Positions 42,302 to 50,128 of a DNA stretch of 64,000 nt are shown here, piece by piece (positions within the stretch are counted from its first letter, which is position 1; each line of letters starts with the position of its first letter). The notes under the pieces are model-generated. The model saw only the letters and a program-made list of their open reading frames with translations. It was not told where the DNA came from and ran no database searches. The stretch covers positions 1 to 64,000 of the forward strand of contig JADJAE010000056.1 of the NCBI GenBank assembly GCA_016704445.1, written 5' to 3'. A program made the position numbers and the translations under genes. This DNA comes from Deltaproteobacteria bacterium. Its GTDB lineage: Bacteria > Myxococcota_A > Polyangia > Polyangiales > Ga0077539.

Positions 42302-42942
42302 CGTGTGTAGCCTTCGATGCGCCGTGCGAATTCCTCGACGGGCTGCTGGAGCCCCTCGAGCTGAGACGCGACGACGCCCTGTGGATCGAGCAGGGTGATG
42401 AGGTTCGAGTGGGTGAACTCGCCCGGGCCCACGCGGCTGAACTGCACGCCGAGCACCGTGGCGAAGGTGCGGATGTCGTGGTCGGCACCGCGCAGGAGGG
42501 TCCAACGAGAGAGGTCGAGGTGGTCCTCGGCCGCGAGGGCGCTGAGCCGCTCGGGGGTGTCCGTCGACGGGTCGAAGGTCACCAGGACGAATCGGGTGCG
42601 GGCCCGCGCCGCGGGGGAGAGCGCCGCCTCGACGCGCTTCACGTCGCGGACGAGCAGCGGGCAGGTGCTCTGGCAGGTTCCGTAGAACATCAGCACGACG
42701 GTGGGGGAGCCCGCGAGCGAGTTGAGCTCGAAGGCCCGACCGGACTGGTCGGTCCACGGCACGCCCATCTGGAAGACGGAGGTGTCGGGCAGCGGCTGGT
42801 TCGCCGCCATCGGGGCGCTCGCGTCGTGAGAGCAGTGGCAAGGCGGAGCGTCGGCGCGCGCGGCGGGCCGCGGGGTGTTGCGCCCGCACGCCGAGGCGAG
42901 CGTCAGCGCAAGGAGGCCGAGCGTGATGGGTCGCATGGTCAT
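42298..42942 (-). CDS. SCO1/SenC-family copper chaperone lipoprotein
   Basis: A 214-residue thioredoxin-fold protein. The N-terminus has a lipobox (LASAC) followed by a CHCSHD stretch that may bind metal. The copper site is CQSTC in VVLMFYGTCQSTCPLL, and a distal His in FTHSNLITLLDPQG completes the expected Cys-x3-Cys-His set. SCO proteins insert copper into cytochrome oxidase CuA; near nirK a role in loading the nitrite reductase copper sites is more likely. The ATG overlaps the nirV stop by four bases; an ATG at 42936 is a possible alternative. Confidence 0.92.
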   Translation of the reverse strand: MTMRPITLGLLALTLASACGRNTPRPAARADAPPCHCSHDASAPMAANQPLPDTSVFQMGVPWTDQSGRAFELNSLAGSPTVVLMFYGTCQSTCPLLVRDVKRVEAALSPAARARTRFVLVTFDPSTDTPERLSALAAEDHLDLSRWTLLRGADHDIRTFATVLGVQFSRVGPGEFTHSNLITLLDPQGVVASQLEGLQQPVEEFARRIEGYTR

Positions 42943-43748
42943 TCTCCGGGCGCGATGTCGGCCGCGCAGCGGAAGCCGAGGTTTCGCACCGTGTACGAGC
43001 CCCGAAGGCTCTGACGAAACGCGTAGCGCATGAATGCTACGTAATCACCGACGTCGGCCGCGCCAGAGCTGGCCGCGCCACAAAAACGAGCGACGCCTGG
43101 TCCCTGGTTGTCGCGGCTGTCGGTCACGACGAGCGCGGAGTTGAAGTCTTCGACCCACTCCCACACGAGGGCGTGGAGGTCGTGGAGGCCCCAGTAGTTG
43201 GGTCGCGACGCGCCGACGTCTTCGAGGGTCGCGTTGGGGCGGCCGTACCACGCGAGGATGCGCGATGTGGTGGCCGGGTCCCGAGGCGCGTCGGGCGACC
43301 GATCGGAGGCGCGGGCCACGTACTCCCACTCGCCCTCCGTAGGCAGGCGCCGCCCCTGCGCCTCGCAGAACGCGCGCGCGGCGAACCACGACACGCGGGT
43401 GACCGGCTGGGACGGGCGCGCGGCGGGGCCGAGCTCGGCGTCGCCGGCCCAGTGGGCGAGGTAGTCCTGGTCCGCGAAGAGGCGGCGGACGCGGGTGCGC
43501 TGCCACGCGGGGTTGGCGCGCACGAACGCGAGGAAGCGCTCGTTGGTCACCGGCCGGGCGTCGAGCGCGAAGGCGCGCACGGTGACCCGCTCGCGCCCCG
43601 TGAGGCGATAGAAGGGCCGGTACTCGCCGCCGCGGATCACGCGGAGGTCGGGCGCCGACTGGGGCGCGCGCTGGCCCCACGCCGTCGCCGCCGACGCGAT
43701 GAGCGCGGAGAGCAGTAGCGTGGAGGACCAGCGCGCGGCGGGAATCAC
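42939..43748 (-). CDS. nirV: NirV-like formylglycine-generating-enzyme family protein
   Basis: A 269-residue periplasmic protein starting with a GTG that overlaps the nirK stop (GTGA). A signal peptide (LLLSALIASAATAWGQ) precedes the sulfatase-modifying-factor (FGE) domain: RVTVRAFALDARPVTNERFLAFV, VTRVSWFAARAFCEAQGRRLPTEGEWEYVAR, YWGLHDLHALVWEWVEDF and the C-terminal NLGFRCA. NirV is the FGE-fold protein often encoded immediately after nirK in denitrifiers; its exact role is not established. No sulfatase gene is nearby, which favours the NirV assignment over a formylglycine-generating role. Confidence 0.9.
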   Translation of the reverse strand: MIPAARWSSTLLLSALIASAATAWGQRAPQSAPDLRVIRGGEYRPFYRLTGRERVTVRAFALDARPVTNERFLAFVRANPAWQRTRVRRLFADQDYLAHWAGDAELGPAARPSQPVTRVSWFAARAFCEAQGRRLPTEGEWEYVARASDRSPDAPRDPATTSRILAWYGRPNATLEDVGASRPNYWGLHDLHALVWEWVEDFNSALVVTDSRDNQGPGVARFCGAASSGAADVGDYVAFMRYAFRQSLRGSYTVRNLGFRCAADIAPGE

Positions 43749-45262
43749 GGGTGCCCCGAAGGCGTCGGCGTGACGAGGGTGGCGCGCACCGCGGCGACCT
43801 CGGAGACGGTGACCGCGTCCCCGTGGTTGCCGAAGTGGTTGCGGACGTACGTGAGCACGTCGGCGACCTCGTGGTCGGTGAGGTTCGCGAGCGGGGGCAT
43901 CGCGCCGTTGTAGACCGTTCCGTTGACGGTCACCGGGCCGCTCAGGCCAGCGAGGACCGCTCGGATCGAGCGGGTCTTGTCGGCCATCAGGTAGTCGCTG
44001 CTCGCGAGCGGCGGGAACACCGGCGGCAGACCCGCGCCCGTGCGCTGGTGGCAGGCCGAGCACACGCCGTTGAAGGTCTGCTCTCCAGGCTGGAGGGCGG
44101 CGCCGTCGGTCCCGGCGGCGGCCTGCGGGGCGTAGTCGCCGAGGTAGGCCTCGTCGACCTCGCGGCCCGAGTAGATCACGGTGTTGTCCGGCCCCTCGAC
44201 GCGGAGCATCCCGAGCGTGCCCTTGTGGAAGGTGCGGAAGATCGAGTGGTCGACGAGGACCAGGCTCCCCGGCACCTCGAGGCCGAAGTCGACGATGGCC
44301 GAGCCGCCCGCGGGCACGAGGGTCGTCTGCACGTTGGTGTTCACCGTCGAGCCGCCCTCCGAGTAGACGTGGTCGAAGATCTCTCCGATCACGTGGAAGG
44401 AGCTGATGAGGTTGGGGCCGCCGTTGCCGACGAAGAGGCGCACGCGCTCGCCGACGCGGCCCGTGAGGGCGTTGGTGCCCGTGAGCGCGCCGTCGCGGCC
44501 GTTGAAGACCACGTAGGCGGGGTCTTCGTTGATGGCGCGGCGCATGTCGAAGGGCTGCAGCCCGGGCTCGCGGTAGTTGCCCGAGGTGTAGACCTCGCCC
44601 TGCATCAGGTAGTACTCGCGGTCGACCGGGGCCCAGCCCTCCTCGGGCTCCACCGCGATCATGCCGTACATGCCGTTGGCGATGTGCATGCCCACCGGGG
44701 CGGTGGCGCAGTGGTAGACGTACAGGCCCTCGTTGAGCGCGCGGAAGGTGAACTGCGTCTGGTGGCCGGGCGCCGTGAAGGTGCTCGCCGCGCCGCCGCC
44801 GGGGCCGGTGACCGCGTGCAGGTCGATGTTGTGCGGCATCGTGCTCGACGGGTGGTTCATCAGGTGGAGCTCGACGATGTCGCCGCGGCGCACCCGGATC
44901 ATCGGGCCCGGCACCGAGCCGCCGAAGGTCCAGAAGGTGTAGGTCGCGCCGTCCGCGAGGGGCATCGTGACCTCGCGCACCTCGAGGTGGATCACGACCT
45001 TGGCGGGTGTTCGTCGGGTGATGGGCGGCGGCAGCCCGGGCGGTCGGACGAGGGTCTGCTCGATGGCGGGAAGGGCGTTTTGCTCGGCGCGGGTGAGCGG
45101 CGCGAGGGGCCTCGCCCCGCTACGGGCGGCGGCAGGAGCAGGCGTCGCGGAGGTCGCAGGCGCGGGCGCCGCGGGCTGCGAGGGCGGCGGGACGCAGGAG
45201 CCCAGCGCGACCCCGAGCGAGAGCGGAAGGGCGAGCGAACGGATCGATTGCCGGCTGATCAT
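43745..45262 (-). CDS. nirK: Copper nitrite reductase fused to C-terminal cytochrome c
   Basis: A 505-residue protein from the ATG at 45262, with lipobox LGSC (Cys23), so probably a periplasmic lipoprotein. Two cupredoxin domains follow an Ala/Pro linker. Type 1 copper ligands are His144, Cys185, His193 and Met198; type 2 ligands are His149, His184 and His339; the catalytic pair is Asp147 and His290. All are present. The CATAPVGMHIANGM loop marks the variant class also found in fusions. Residues about 385-475 form a cytochrome c domain with CSACH at 401-405 and Met455 as the likely axial ligand, as in three-domain NirK of Ralstonia. It reduces nitrite to NO, with the haem feeding the type 1 copper. 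It is the first gene of an eight-gene run. Confidence 0.95.
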   Translation of the reverse strand: MISRQSIRSLALPLSLGVALGSCVPPPSQPAAPAPATSATPAPAAARSGARPLAPLTRAEQNALPAIEQTLVRPPGLPPPITRRTPAKVVIHLEVREVTMPLADGATYTFWTFGGSVPGPMIRVRRGDIVELHLMNHPSSTMPHNIDLHAVTGPGGGAASTFTAPGHQTQFTFRALNEGLYVYHCATAPVGMHIANGMYGMIAVEPEEGWAPVDREYYLMQGEVYTSGNYREPGLQPFDMRRAINEDPAYVVFNGRDGALTGTNALTGRVGERVRLFVGNGGPNLISSFHVIGEIFDHVYSEGGSTVNTNVQTTLVPAGGSAIVDFGLEVPGSLVLVDHSIFRTFHKGTLGMLRVEGPDNTVIYSGREVDEAYLGDYAPQAAAGTDGAALQPGEQTFNGVCSACHQRTGAGLPPVFPPLASSDYLMADKTRSIRAVLAGLSGPVTVNGTVYNGAMPPLANLTDHEVADVLTYVRNHFGNHGDAVTVSEVAAVRATLVTPTPSGHP

Positions 45263-45437
45263 CGGGACCCCCTGATCGGTGAGCGGAGAGCGACCTGCGC
45301 GGCGCAGCCTTCCCGATGGGGGCGGCGAGCGCAGCGGGGGCTTACAGCCCATGGACCCTGGGGTGACGGCGACGAGCTCAAACGGATGACGCATGGAACA
45401 TCTGACTCCTTCCGAGCCAGACATAGGTCCGCACTTT

Positions 45438-45455
45438 GTGGCGCCGTAGCGCCAC
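45438..45455. promoter_or_regulatory. Perfect inverted repeat upstream of nirK: terminator hairpin or operator
   Basis: GTGGCGC and GCGCCAC flank a four-base centre. On the minus strand the RNA would be a 7-bp stem with a cUACGg loop, one of the very stable UNCG tetraloops, placed about 87 bases after the SDR stop and 176 bases before the nirK start. There is no U run after it on that strand, though T's flank it on the plus strand. Viewed as DNA, TGGCG-N6-CGCCA has the spacing of Crp-family sites but not the Fnr/Dnr sequence. Terminator of the SDR transcript or a regulatory site are both possible. Confidence 0.5.
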
Positions 45456-45541
45456 TTTTGCACCCGTGACCGAAGGCAGGAGGGAGGTGTTCCGACCTGA
45501 CCAATGTCATGGGCGGGGGGTTTTACGAGCCCACACGGACC

Positions 45542-46345
45542 TCAGCCCGCCGCGCCTTCGCCCCCGTCGACCCTCACCACGTTGCCGTTCATCCAGTCGG
45601 TCTCCGGCACCGCCAGCGCGGCGATGCAGCTCGCCACGTCCTCCGGGGTGGTGAGCCTCCCCTGCGGGTGCTTCGCGAGGGCCCGCTCGATGAGCAGCTC
45701 GTGCCCGGGGATGCGCTCCAGCGCGGGCGTGCGGGTCACCCCGGCGCAGATCGCGTTCGCCGTGAACCCCCGCGACGCGCCCTCCACCGCGAGCTGACGC
45801 ACGTAGGACTCCAGCGCCGCCTTGGCCGCCCCGACCGCCCCGTAGGACGGCAGCGCCTGCGTGCTGCCCCCGCTGGTCATGGCGAACACCCGGCCGTGAG
45901 GGCGGAGCGCGCCCATCGCGAGGAGGTCCTGGGTCCAGTAGACGAGGGAGGTCGCCATGACGTCGAGGGTCATCTCGATCTGCAGCCGGGTGAGGGTCTC
46001 TTCCCCCTCGCCCGCCACGAGCGGGCGCAGCGAGCCGAAGGCCAGCGAGTGCAGCAGCACCCGCACGGTCTCCCCCCTCCCCCGGGCCTCCAGCCGCGAG
46101 GCGACGTCGGCGAGCACCGCGCGGCGCTTCGCGTCGTCGGCCGCGTTCACGTTGAAGAACCACGCCGTGCGCCCGGCGGCCTCGATGTCGGCCCTCACCG
46201 CGTCGGCCTGCGGCAGCGTGGCGCGGCGGTCGAGGTGCACCCCGATGATGTCCATGCCCGCCCTCGCGAGGGCGCGCGCCGTGGCGGCGCCGATGCCGCT
46301 CGATGCGCCGAGGACCAGCGCGAATCCATCCAGCGAAACAGCCAT
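45542..46345 (-). CDS. Enoyl-ACP reductase-like SDR (FabI/FabL type)
   Basis: A 267-residue short-chain dehydrogenase. NAD(P)-binding motif GASSGIG is at residues 13-19. The catalytic pair is Tyr168 and Lys175, spaced Y-x6-K as in enoyl-ACP reductases rather than the Y-x3-K of ordinary SDRs. Other family features are LLHSLAFG and VRQLAVEGASRGFTANAICAGVTRTPAL. FabI/FabL reduce trans-2-enoyl-ACP in fatty-acid synthesis. No other fab genes are adjacent, so it may be a second isozyme or act on another enoyl substrate. It is the last gene of the histidine kinase-barrel-SDR run, 11 bases after the barrel gene. Confidence 0.8.
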   Translation of the reverse strand: MAVSLDGFALVLGASSGIGAATARALARAGMDIIGVHLDRRATLPQADAVRADIEAAGRTAWFFNVNAADDAKRRAVLADVASRLEARGRGETVRVLLHSLAFGSLRPLVAGEGEETLTRLQIEMTLDVMATSLVYWTQDLLAMGALRPHGRVFAMTSGGSTQALPSYGAVGAAKAALESYVRQLAVEGASRGFTANAICAGVTRTPALERIPGHELLIERALAKHPQGRLTTPEDVASCIAALAVPETDWMNGNVVRVDGGEGAAG

Positions 46346-46356
46346 GGCGGGGCCTC

Positions 46357-47148
46357 TCAGAAGGTGAGCGTGTAGCGGGCCGTGAGGCCGAGCCAGAGGT
46401 TGAGGTTGGCCGCCGCGTCGGGCGTGTAGTCGGTCGAGGTGCGGGTGATCTCGTCGATGCCGGGGCGCAGGTCGCGCGTCTGGCTGAGCTGGTTGGTGCG
46501 CGCGCCGACCAGGGGGGTGAAGCCCAGGTTGATGCCCACCGCGAACTGAGTGAGCACCCGGTACTCCGCGCCCAGCACGATCGGGATGCCGATGTACGTG
46601 GTGGTCCAGGAGGTGAGGTTCTGCGGCTCGGTGTACGAGCGGCTCCGCTGGATGCCCTGCACGAACTCCATCCCCAGCGACACGAAGGGGTCGAAGCGGC
46701 GGGTGTCGCTCGCGCTGCGGAAGAACACCCTCGGCGCGGTGCGAGCGCCGTTGAGCAGCGAGCCCACGTAGAGCCGGGCGTAGACCCCGACGGTGTAGCC
46801 GATGAAGGAGTCGGCCGCGCCGAGGCGTGCCTCGCTGGCGGTGTACTGCTCCGCGGCGCCCAGGTACTGCACCCCCGCGGTGATGCCCGCGCTCAGGTAG
46901 GGGAGCATCCGGTAGCCCGCCCCGAAGCGCGCGTTGAAGCCCCCGGAGAACGCGTCGAGCGCCCCGGTGCTCACCTCGCCCGCCGTCAGGAACACCCGGT
47001 CGCTCGCCGAGGTGAAGAGCCCGTAGCCCATGGCGATGTGCGCCTCGATGCCACGCTCTCCCTCGTAGTCCGGATGCGTCGCCCACGCGCTGCTCGCACC
47101 GCTCAACACCGCCGCCACACAAACCGCCTGAATTCGTAGTCTCCGCAT
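46357..47148 (-). CDS. Outer-membrane beta-barrel protein of unknown function
   Basis: A 263-residue protein from the ATG at 47148 with a signal peptide (MRRLRIQAVCVAAVLSGASSAWA). The mature part shows repeated amphipathic strands (GIEAHIAMGYGLFTSAS, SAGITAGVQYLGAAEQY, SFIGYTVGVYARLYVGSLL, FAVGINLGFTPLVGAR) and ends in an aromatic strand, ARYTLTF, with terminal Phe. This is the build of OmpW/OprF-size barrels. I do not recognise the family. It lies between the histidine kinase (33 bases) and the SDR (11 bases) on the same strand. Confidence 0.75.
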   Translation of the reverse strand: MRRLRIQAVCVAAVLSGASSAWATHPDYEGERGIEAHIAMGYGLFTSASDRVFLTAGEVSTGALDAFSGGFNARFGAGYRMLPYLSAGITAGVQYLGAAEQYTASEARLGAADSFIGYTVGVYARLYVGSLLNGARTAPRVFFRSASDTRRFDPFVSLGMEFVQGIQRSRSYTEPQNLTSWTTTYIGIPIVLGAEYRVLTQFAVGINLGFTPLVGARTNQLSQTRDLRPGIDEITRTSTDYTPDAAANLNLWLGLTARYTLTF

Positions 47149-47181
47149 CGCAGCGGCGGACTCTCGCACGCCCGGCCGGAG

Positions 47182-48651
47182 TCAGGAAAGCCGCGAAGAG
47201 AAGGTCACGAAGGAGCGCCGAGGCGGGGCTCCGCCGGTGGTTCTCGGGAGCGTGAGGACGAAGCGGGTGCCGCCTCCGGGGCGGTCTTCGAGCCCCACGT
47301 CGCCGTCGTGGTCGAGGGCGATCTTTCGCACGATCGCGAGCCCGAGCCCCGTCCCCGTCGCCTTGGTGGTGAAGTACGGGTCGAAGACCTTGTCGCGCTG
47401 TGCGGCAGGGATGCCCGGGCCGTCGTCCTCGACCACCAGCCACGCCTGCGCCGAGGGGTGCGCTGCCCCGGGCTCGGTCACCTCTCGGGACTCCACCCTC
47501 ACCCAGACCGTTCCTCCCGTGGAGGCCATCGCCTCCACCGCGTTGCGGAGGAGGTTCTCCACCGCGCGGCGAAACATGATCCGGTCGAGCCTCACCGGCA
47601 CCTCGGCGACGCCCGGCTCGAAGCGCACGGTCACCCCGGGGTCGAGCTCGTCGAGCAGCGCCCGGGAGCTCGCCATGTCGCGCACGAACTCCGCGAGGTC
47701 GGCCGGGGCGGGCTTCACGTCGGGCAGCCGCGCGAACTCCGAGAAGGCGCTCACCAGCCGCCGCAGCGTGGCCACCTCCTCCTCGACGATCTCCCTGGTG
47801 GTGTCGAGCGTGCGCTTGTAGGCCGCGTCGTCGCCCGGGTAGCGCCTCGTCGCCTCCTGCACCGCGAGCTGGATGGGCGTGAGGGGGTTCTTGATCTCGT
47901 GGGCGAGACGCCGGGCGAGCTCCTGCCACCCGGCGATGCGCTGGAGGTAGTCCACCCTGGCTCGGGAGAGCGAGAGCTCCGCGACCATCTCGTTGAAGGC
48001 CACCCTCAGCGCCTCCAGCTCATCCCGATCGCCCGCCGGAACCCTCACCCCCAGGTCGCCCTGCCCCACCTTCCCGGCCGCCGTGATCAGCGCCGCGGCC
48101 GACCCGCTGCGCCTCGGCCTCAGCAGCCCGAGCGCCGAGAGCACGCCCACCGCCGCCGCAAGCAGCGTGGGTAGGAGGGCCGCCTCGACGGGGTCTCGCG
48201 GAGGCGGCGCCGGAGCCCTCGCGCAGCCCACGTCGTCCACGGTGATCACCGCGGTGACCCGAGGGCGCACCGGGCGGGAGAGCACCCTCGGAGGGCAGCG
48301 CCCGGGAGGGCCCGACGGCTGTGTGCTGCGGGCGAGCACGGCCCCGCTCGGGCTCAGCAGCTCGACGCTCCGCACCGCGCGAAGGCCCGCCGCGGAGGAG
48401 GCCACCGAGGCGTCGTCGAGCGTGGCGGAGGCCGCGAGGCGGAGTGCGAGCGCCGTGGCCGAGAGGTCCTGCGCGTCGCGGGCGTAGGCGGAGGCCTCGG
48501 CCTGGGCGCGGCGGGCCTCGACGAGCGAGGAGGGAGACTCTCGGGTGGCCGAGCGGAGCGAGAGCAGCGCCGCCGCGGAGGGGAGCAGCGCCGCCACCAG
48601 CGCGGCCTGCACCGCCCGAGCGCGGAGCCCCGATGGCCATGAGGTCGTCAC
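47182..48651 (-). CDS. NtrY-like sensor histidine kinase
   Basis: A 489-residue membrane kinase. Two membrane segments (about 12-35 and 175-198) frame a periplasmic sensor of about 140 residues. HAMP follows (VGQGDLGVRVPAGDRDELEALRVAFNEM), then the phospho-acceptor box LARRLAHEIKNPLTPIQLAVQE with His, and HATPase motifs LLRNAVEA (N box), DDGPGIP (G1) and GTGLGLAIVRKI (G2). The HEIKNPLTPIQL form is characteristic of NtrY-type sensors. The start is a GTG at 48651; there is no ATG close by. No response regulator gene is adjacent, so it is an orphan here. Confidence 0.9.
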   Translation of the reverse strand: MTTSWPSGLRARAVQAALVAALLPSAAALLSLRSATRESPSSLVEARRAQAEASAYARDAQDLSATALALRLAASATLDDASVASSAAGLRAVRSVELLSPSGAVLARSTQPSGPPGRCPPRVLSRPVRPRVTAVITVDDVGCARAPAPPPRDPVEAALLPTLLAAAVGVLSALGLLRPRRSGSAAALITAAGKVGQGDLGVRVPAGDRDELEALRVAFNEMVAELSLSRARVDYLQRIAGWQELARRLAHEIKNPLTPIQLAVQEATRRYPGDDAAYKRTLDTTREIVEEEVATLRRLVSAFSEFARLPDVKPAPADLAEFVRDMASSRALLDELDPGVTVRFEPGVAEVPVRLDRIMFRRAVENLLRNAVEAMASTGGTVWVRVESREVTEPGAAHPSAQAWLVVEDDGPGIPAAQRDKVFDPYFTTKATGTGLGLAIVRKIALDHDGDVGLEDRPGGGTRFVLTLPRTTGGAPPRRSFVTFSSRLS

Positions 48652-48736
48652 CCGGGCGACGGTACGCGATCGCCGGGACCGATGGGGTGCGCTACGGTGC
48701 CGCCGCCATGACAGAGCCCCTCCCGAAGGTCGATCC

Positions 48737-49021
48737 GTGAGCGACGACGCGCGGCGGCCGGTGCTCGCTCGCAGGGCGCGGCTGCGCTGGGACGCACCGC
48801 GCTCGCGGCACGTGGTGGTGGTCCCCGAGGGGGTGCTGGCGCTCACCGAGGAGGGCGCGGAGATCACGGCGCTGCTCGACGGGCAGCGCTCGCTACGGGC
48901 GGTGATCGACGCGGTGGCCGGGGCGCACCCTGAAGCCCCGAGGGGGCTGGTCGAGGCCGACGTGAGGGAGTTCGTCGAGCGGCTCGTCGAGCGCGGATAC
49001 GTCACCCTGGAGACGCCATGA
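48737..49021 (+). CDS. pqqD: PqqD family peptide chaperone
   Basis: A 94-residue protein from the GTG at 48737, which has a GAAGG site about eight bases upstream. It matches PqqD over its length: VLARRARLRWDAPRSRHVVVVPEGVLALTEEGAEITALLDG, then ADVREFVERLVERGYV. PqqD binds the precursor peptide and hands it to PqqE in pyrroloquinoline quinone synthesis. It overlaps pqqE by four bases (ATGA). The GTG also overlaps the stop of a ten-codon open frame at 48709-48740, which may be a coupling leader or chance. Confidence 0.9.
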   Translation: MSDDARRPVLARRARLRWDAPRSRHVVVVPEGVLALTEEGAEITALLDGQRSLRAVIDAVAGAHPEAPRGLVEADVREFVERLVERGYVTLETP

Positions 49022-50121
49022 CCGAAGCCCCCGTGGCGCTGCTCGCCGAGCTCACCTACCGCTGCCCGCTGCGCTGCGCCTACTGCTCCAACCCCACCAA
49101 CTGGCGCGACTACGGCGACGAGCTCGACACCGACGGGTGGACCAGGGTGCTGCGAGAGGCGGGCGAGCTCGGCGTGCTGCACGTCCATTTCTCTGGGGGA
49201 GAGCCGCTGCTGCGAGACGACCTGGAGGCCCTGGTGCGCGCCGCCCGGGACGCCGGGCTCTACACCAACCTCATCACCTCGGCCTGGCACCTCACCCACG
49301 AGCGCCTCTCCGCGCTGGCCGACGCGGGCCTCGACCACGTGCAGGTGAGCCTCCAGGACAGCGACGCCGGGCGGGCCGACCGCATCGCCGGGACGACCGT
49401 GCACGCCCACAAGCTGGAGGCCGCCCGGTGGGTGAAGCCCCTGGGGATGGCGCTCTCGGTCAACGCCGTGCTGCACCAGCAGAACCTGCCCTTCGTCGGG
49501 GAGATCATCGCGCTCGCCGAGTCGCTCGGGGCCCAGCGGCTGGAGCTCGCCAACACCCAGTGGCACGGCAGCGCCCTCGTGCACCGGGACGCGCTGCTGC
49601 CCGACCGGGAGACCCTGGCGAGCGCGCGCTCCATCGCCCTCGCCGAGCGGCAGCGGCTGCGAGGGAAGATGGATGTGATCTGGGTGATCCCGGACTGGTA
49701 CGAGGACTCGCCGAAGCCCTGCATGGACGGCTGGGGACGGCGCTCGATGACGGTGATCCCCGACGGTACGGTGCTCCCCTGCCCCGGCGCGCACGGATTA
49801 CCCGGGATGGTATGGGACAGCGTCCGCTCGCGCCCCCTCGGGGACATCTGGCGCGGGGGCGAGGACTTCCAGCGCTACCGGGGCACCGACTGGATGTCCC
49901 CGACCTGCGCCTCCTGCGACCGGCGCGAGCTCGACTTCGGCGGCTGCCGCTGCCAGGCCTTCGCCCTCACCGGCGACGCCGCCCGCACCGACCCGGCGTG
50001 CGCCAGGAGCCCCGACCATCACCTCGTGACCTCCCTCCGCCGGGAGCGCCCCGTGGCCGCCGCGGAGCCCGACGTCGCCCTCTACCGCATCGACATCCGG
50101 CGCGGCCGTCGCGCATCCTGA
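49018..50121 (+). CDS. pqqE: PqqA peptide cyclase (radical SAM)
   Basis: A 367-residue radical SAM/SPASM enzyme. The iron-sulfur motif is CPLRCAYC; LHVHFSGGEPLLRDDL and HVQVSLQDSDA follow. The C-terminal half matches PqqE closely: CMDGWGRRSMTVIPDG, LPCPGAHGLPGM, WMSPTCASCDRRELDFGGCRCQ, FALTGDAARTDPACARSPDHH, with the cysteines for auxiliary clusters. PqqE links Glu and Tyr side chains of PqqA. No pqqA, pqqB or pqqC lies in the window, so the substrate peptide must be elsewhere or the enzyme acts on another peptide. It overlaps pqqD and is seven bases before an unrecognised gene. Confidence 0.93.
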   Translation: MTEAPVALLAELTYRCPLRCAYCSNPTNWRDYGDELDTDGWTRVLREAGELGVLHVHFSGGEPLLRDDLEALVRAARDAGLYTNLITSAWHLTHERLSALADAGLDHVQVSLQDSDAGRADRIAGTTVHAHKLEAARWVKPLGMALSVNAVLHQQNLPFVGEIIALAESLGAQRLELANTQWHGSALVHRDALLPDRETLASARSIALAERQRLRGKMDVIWVIPDWYEDSPKPCMDGWGRRSMTVIPDGTVLPCPGAHGLPGMVWDSVRSRPLGDIWRGGEDFQRYRGTDWMSPTCASCDRRELDFGGCRCQAFALTGDAARTDPACARSPDHHLVTSLRRERPVAAAEPDVALYRIDIRRGRRAS

Positions 50122-50128
50122 GCCGCAC

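Noticed and set aside
42939..43748. Formylglycine-generating enzyme for a sulfatase
   Set aside because: No sulfatase gene is near and the gene overlaps nirK, the usual position of NirV.
45250..45300. CTGATCATC and CCTGATCGG near the nirK start as an Fnr/Dnr box
   Set aside because: Neither has the TTGAT-N4-ATCAA symmetry; only short half-site-like pieces match.
48709..48740. Ten-codon frame as pqqA
   Set aside because: PqqA needs a Glu and a Tyr three residues apart in a peptide of about 22 residues or more; this frame has no Tyr and is too short.
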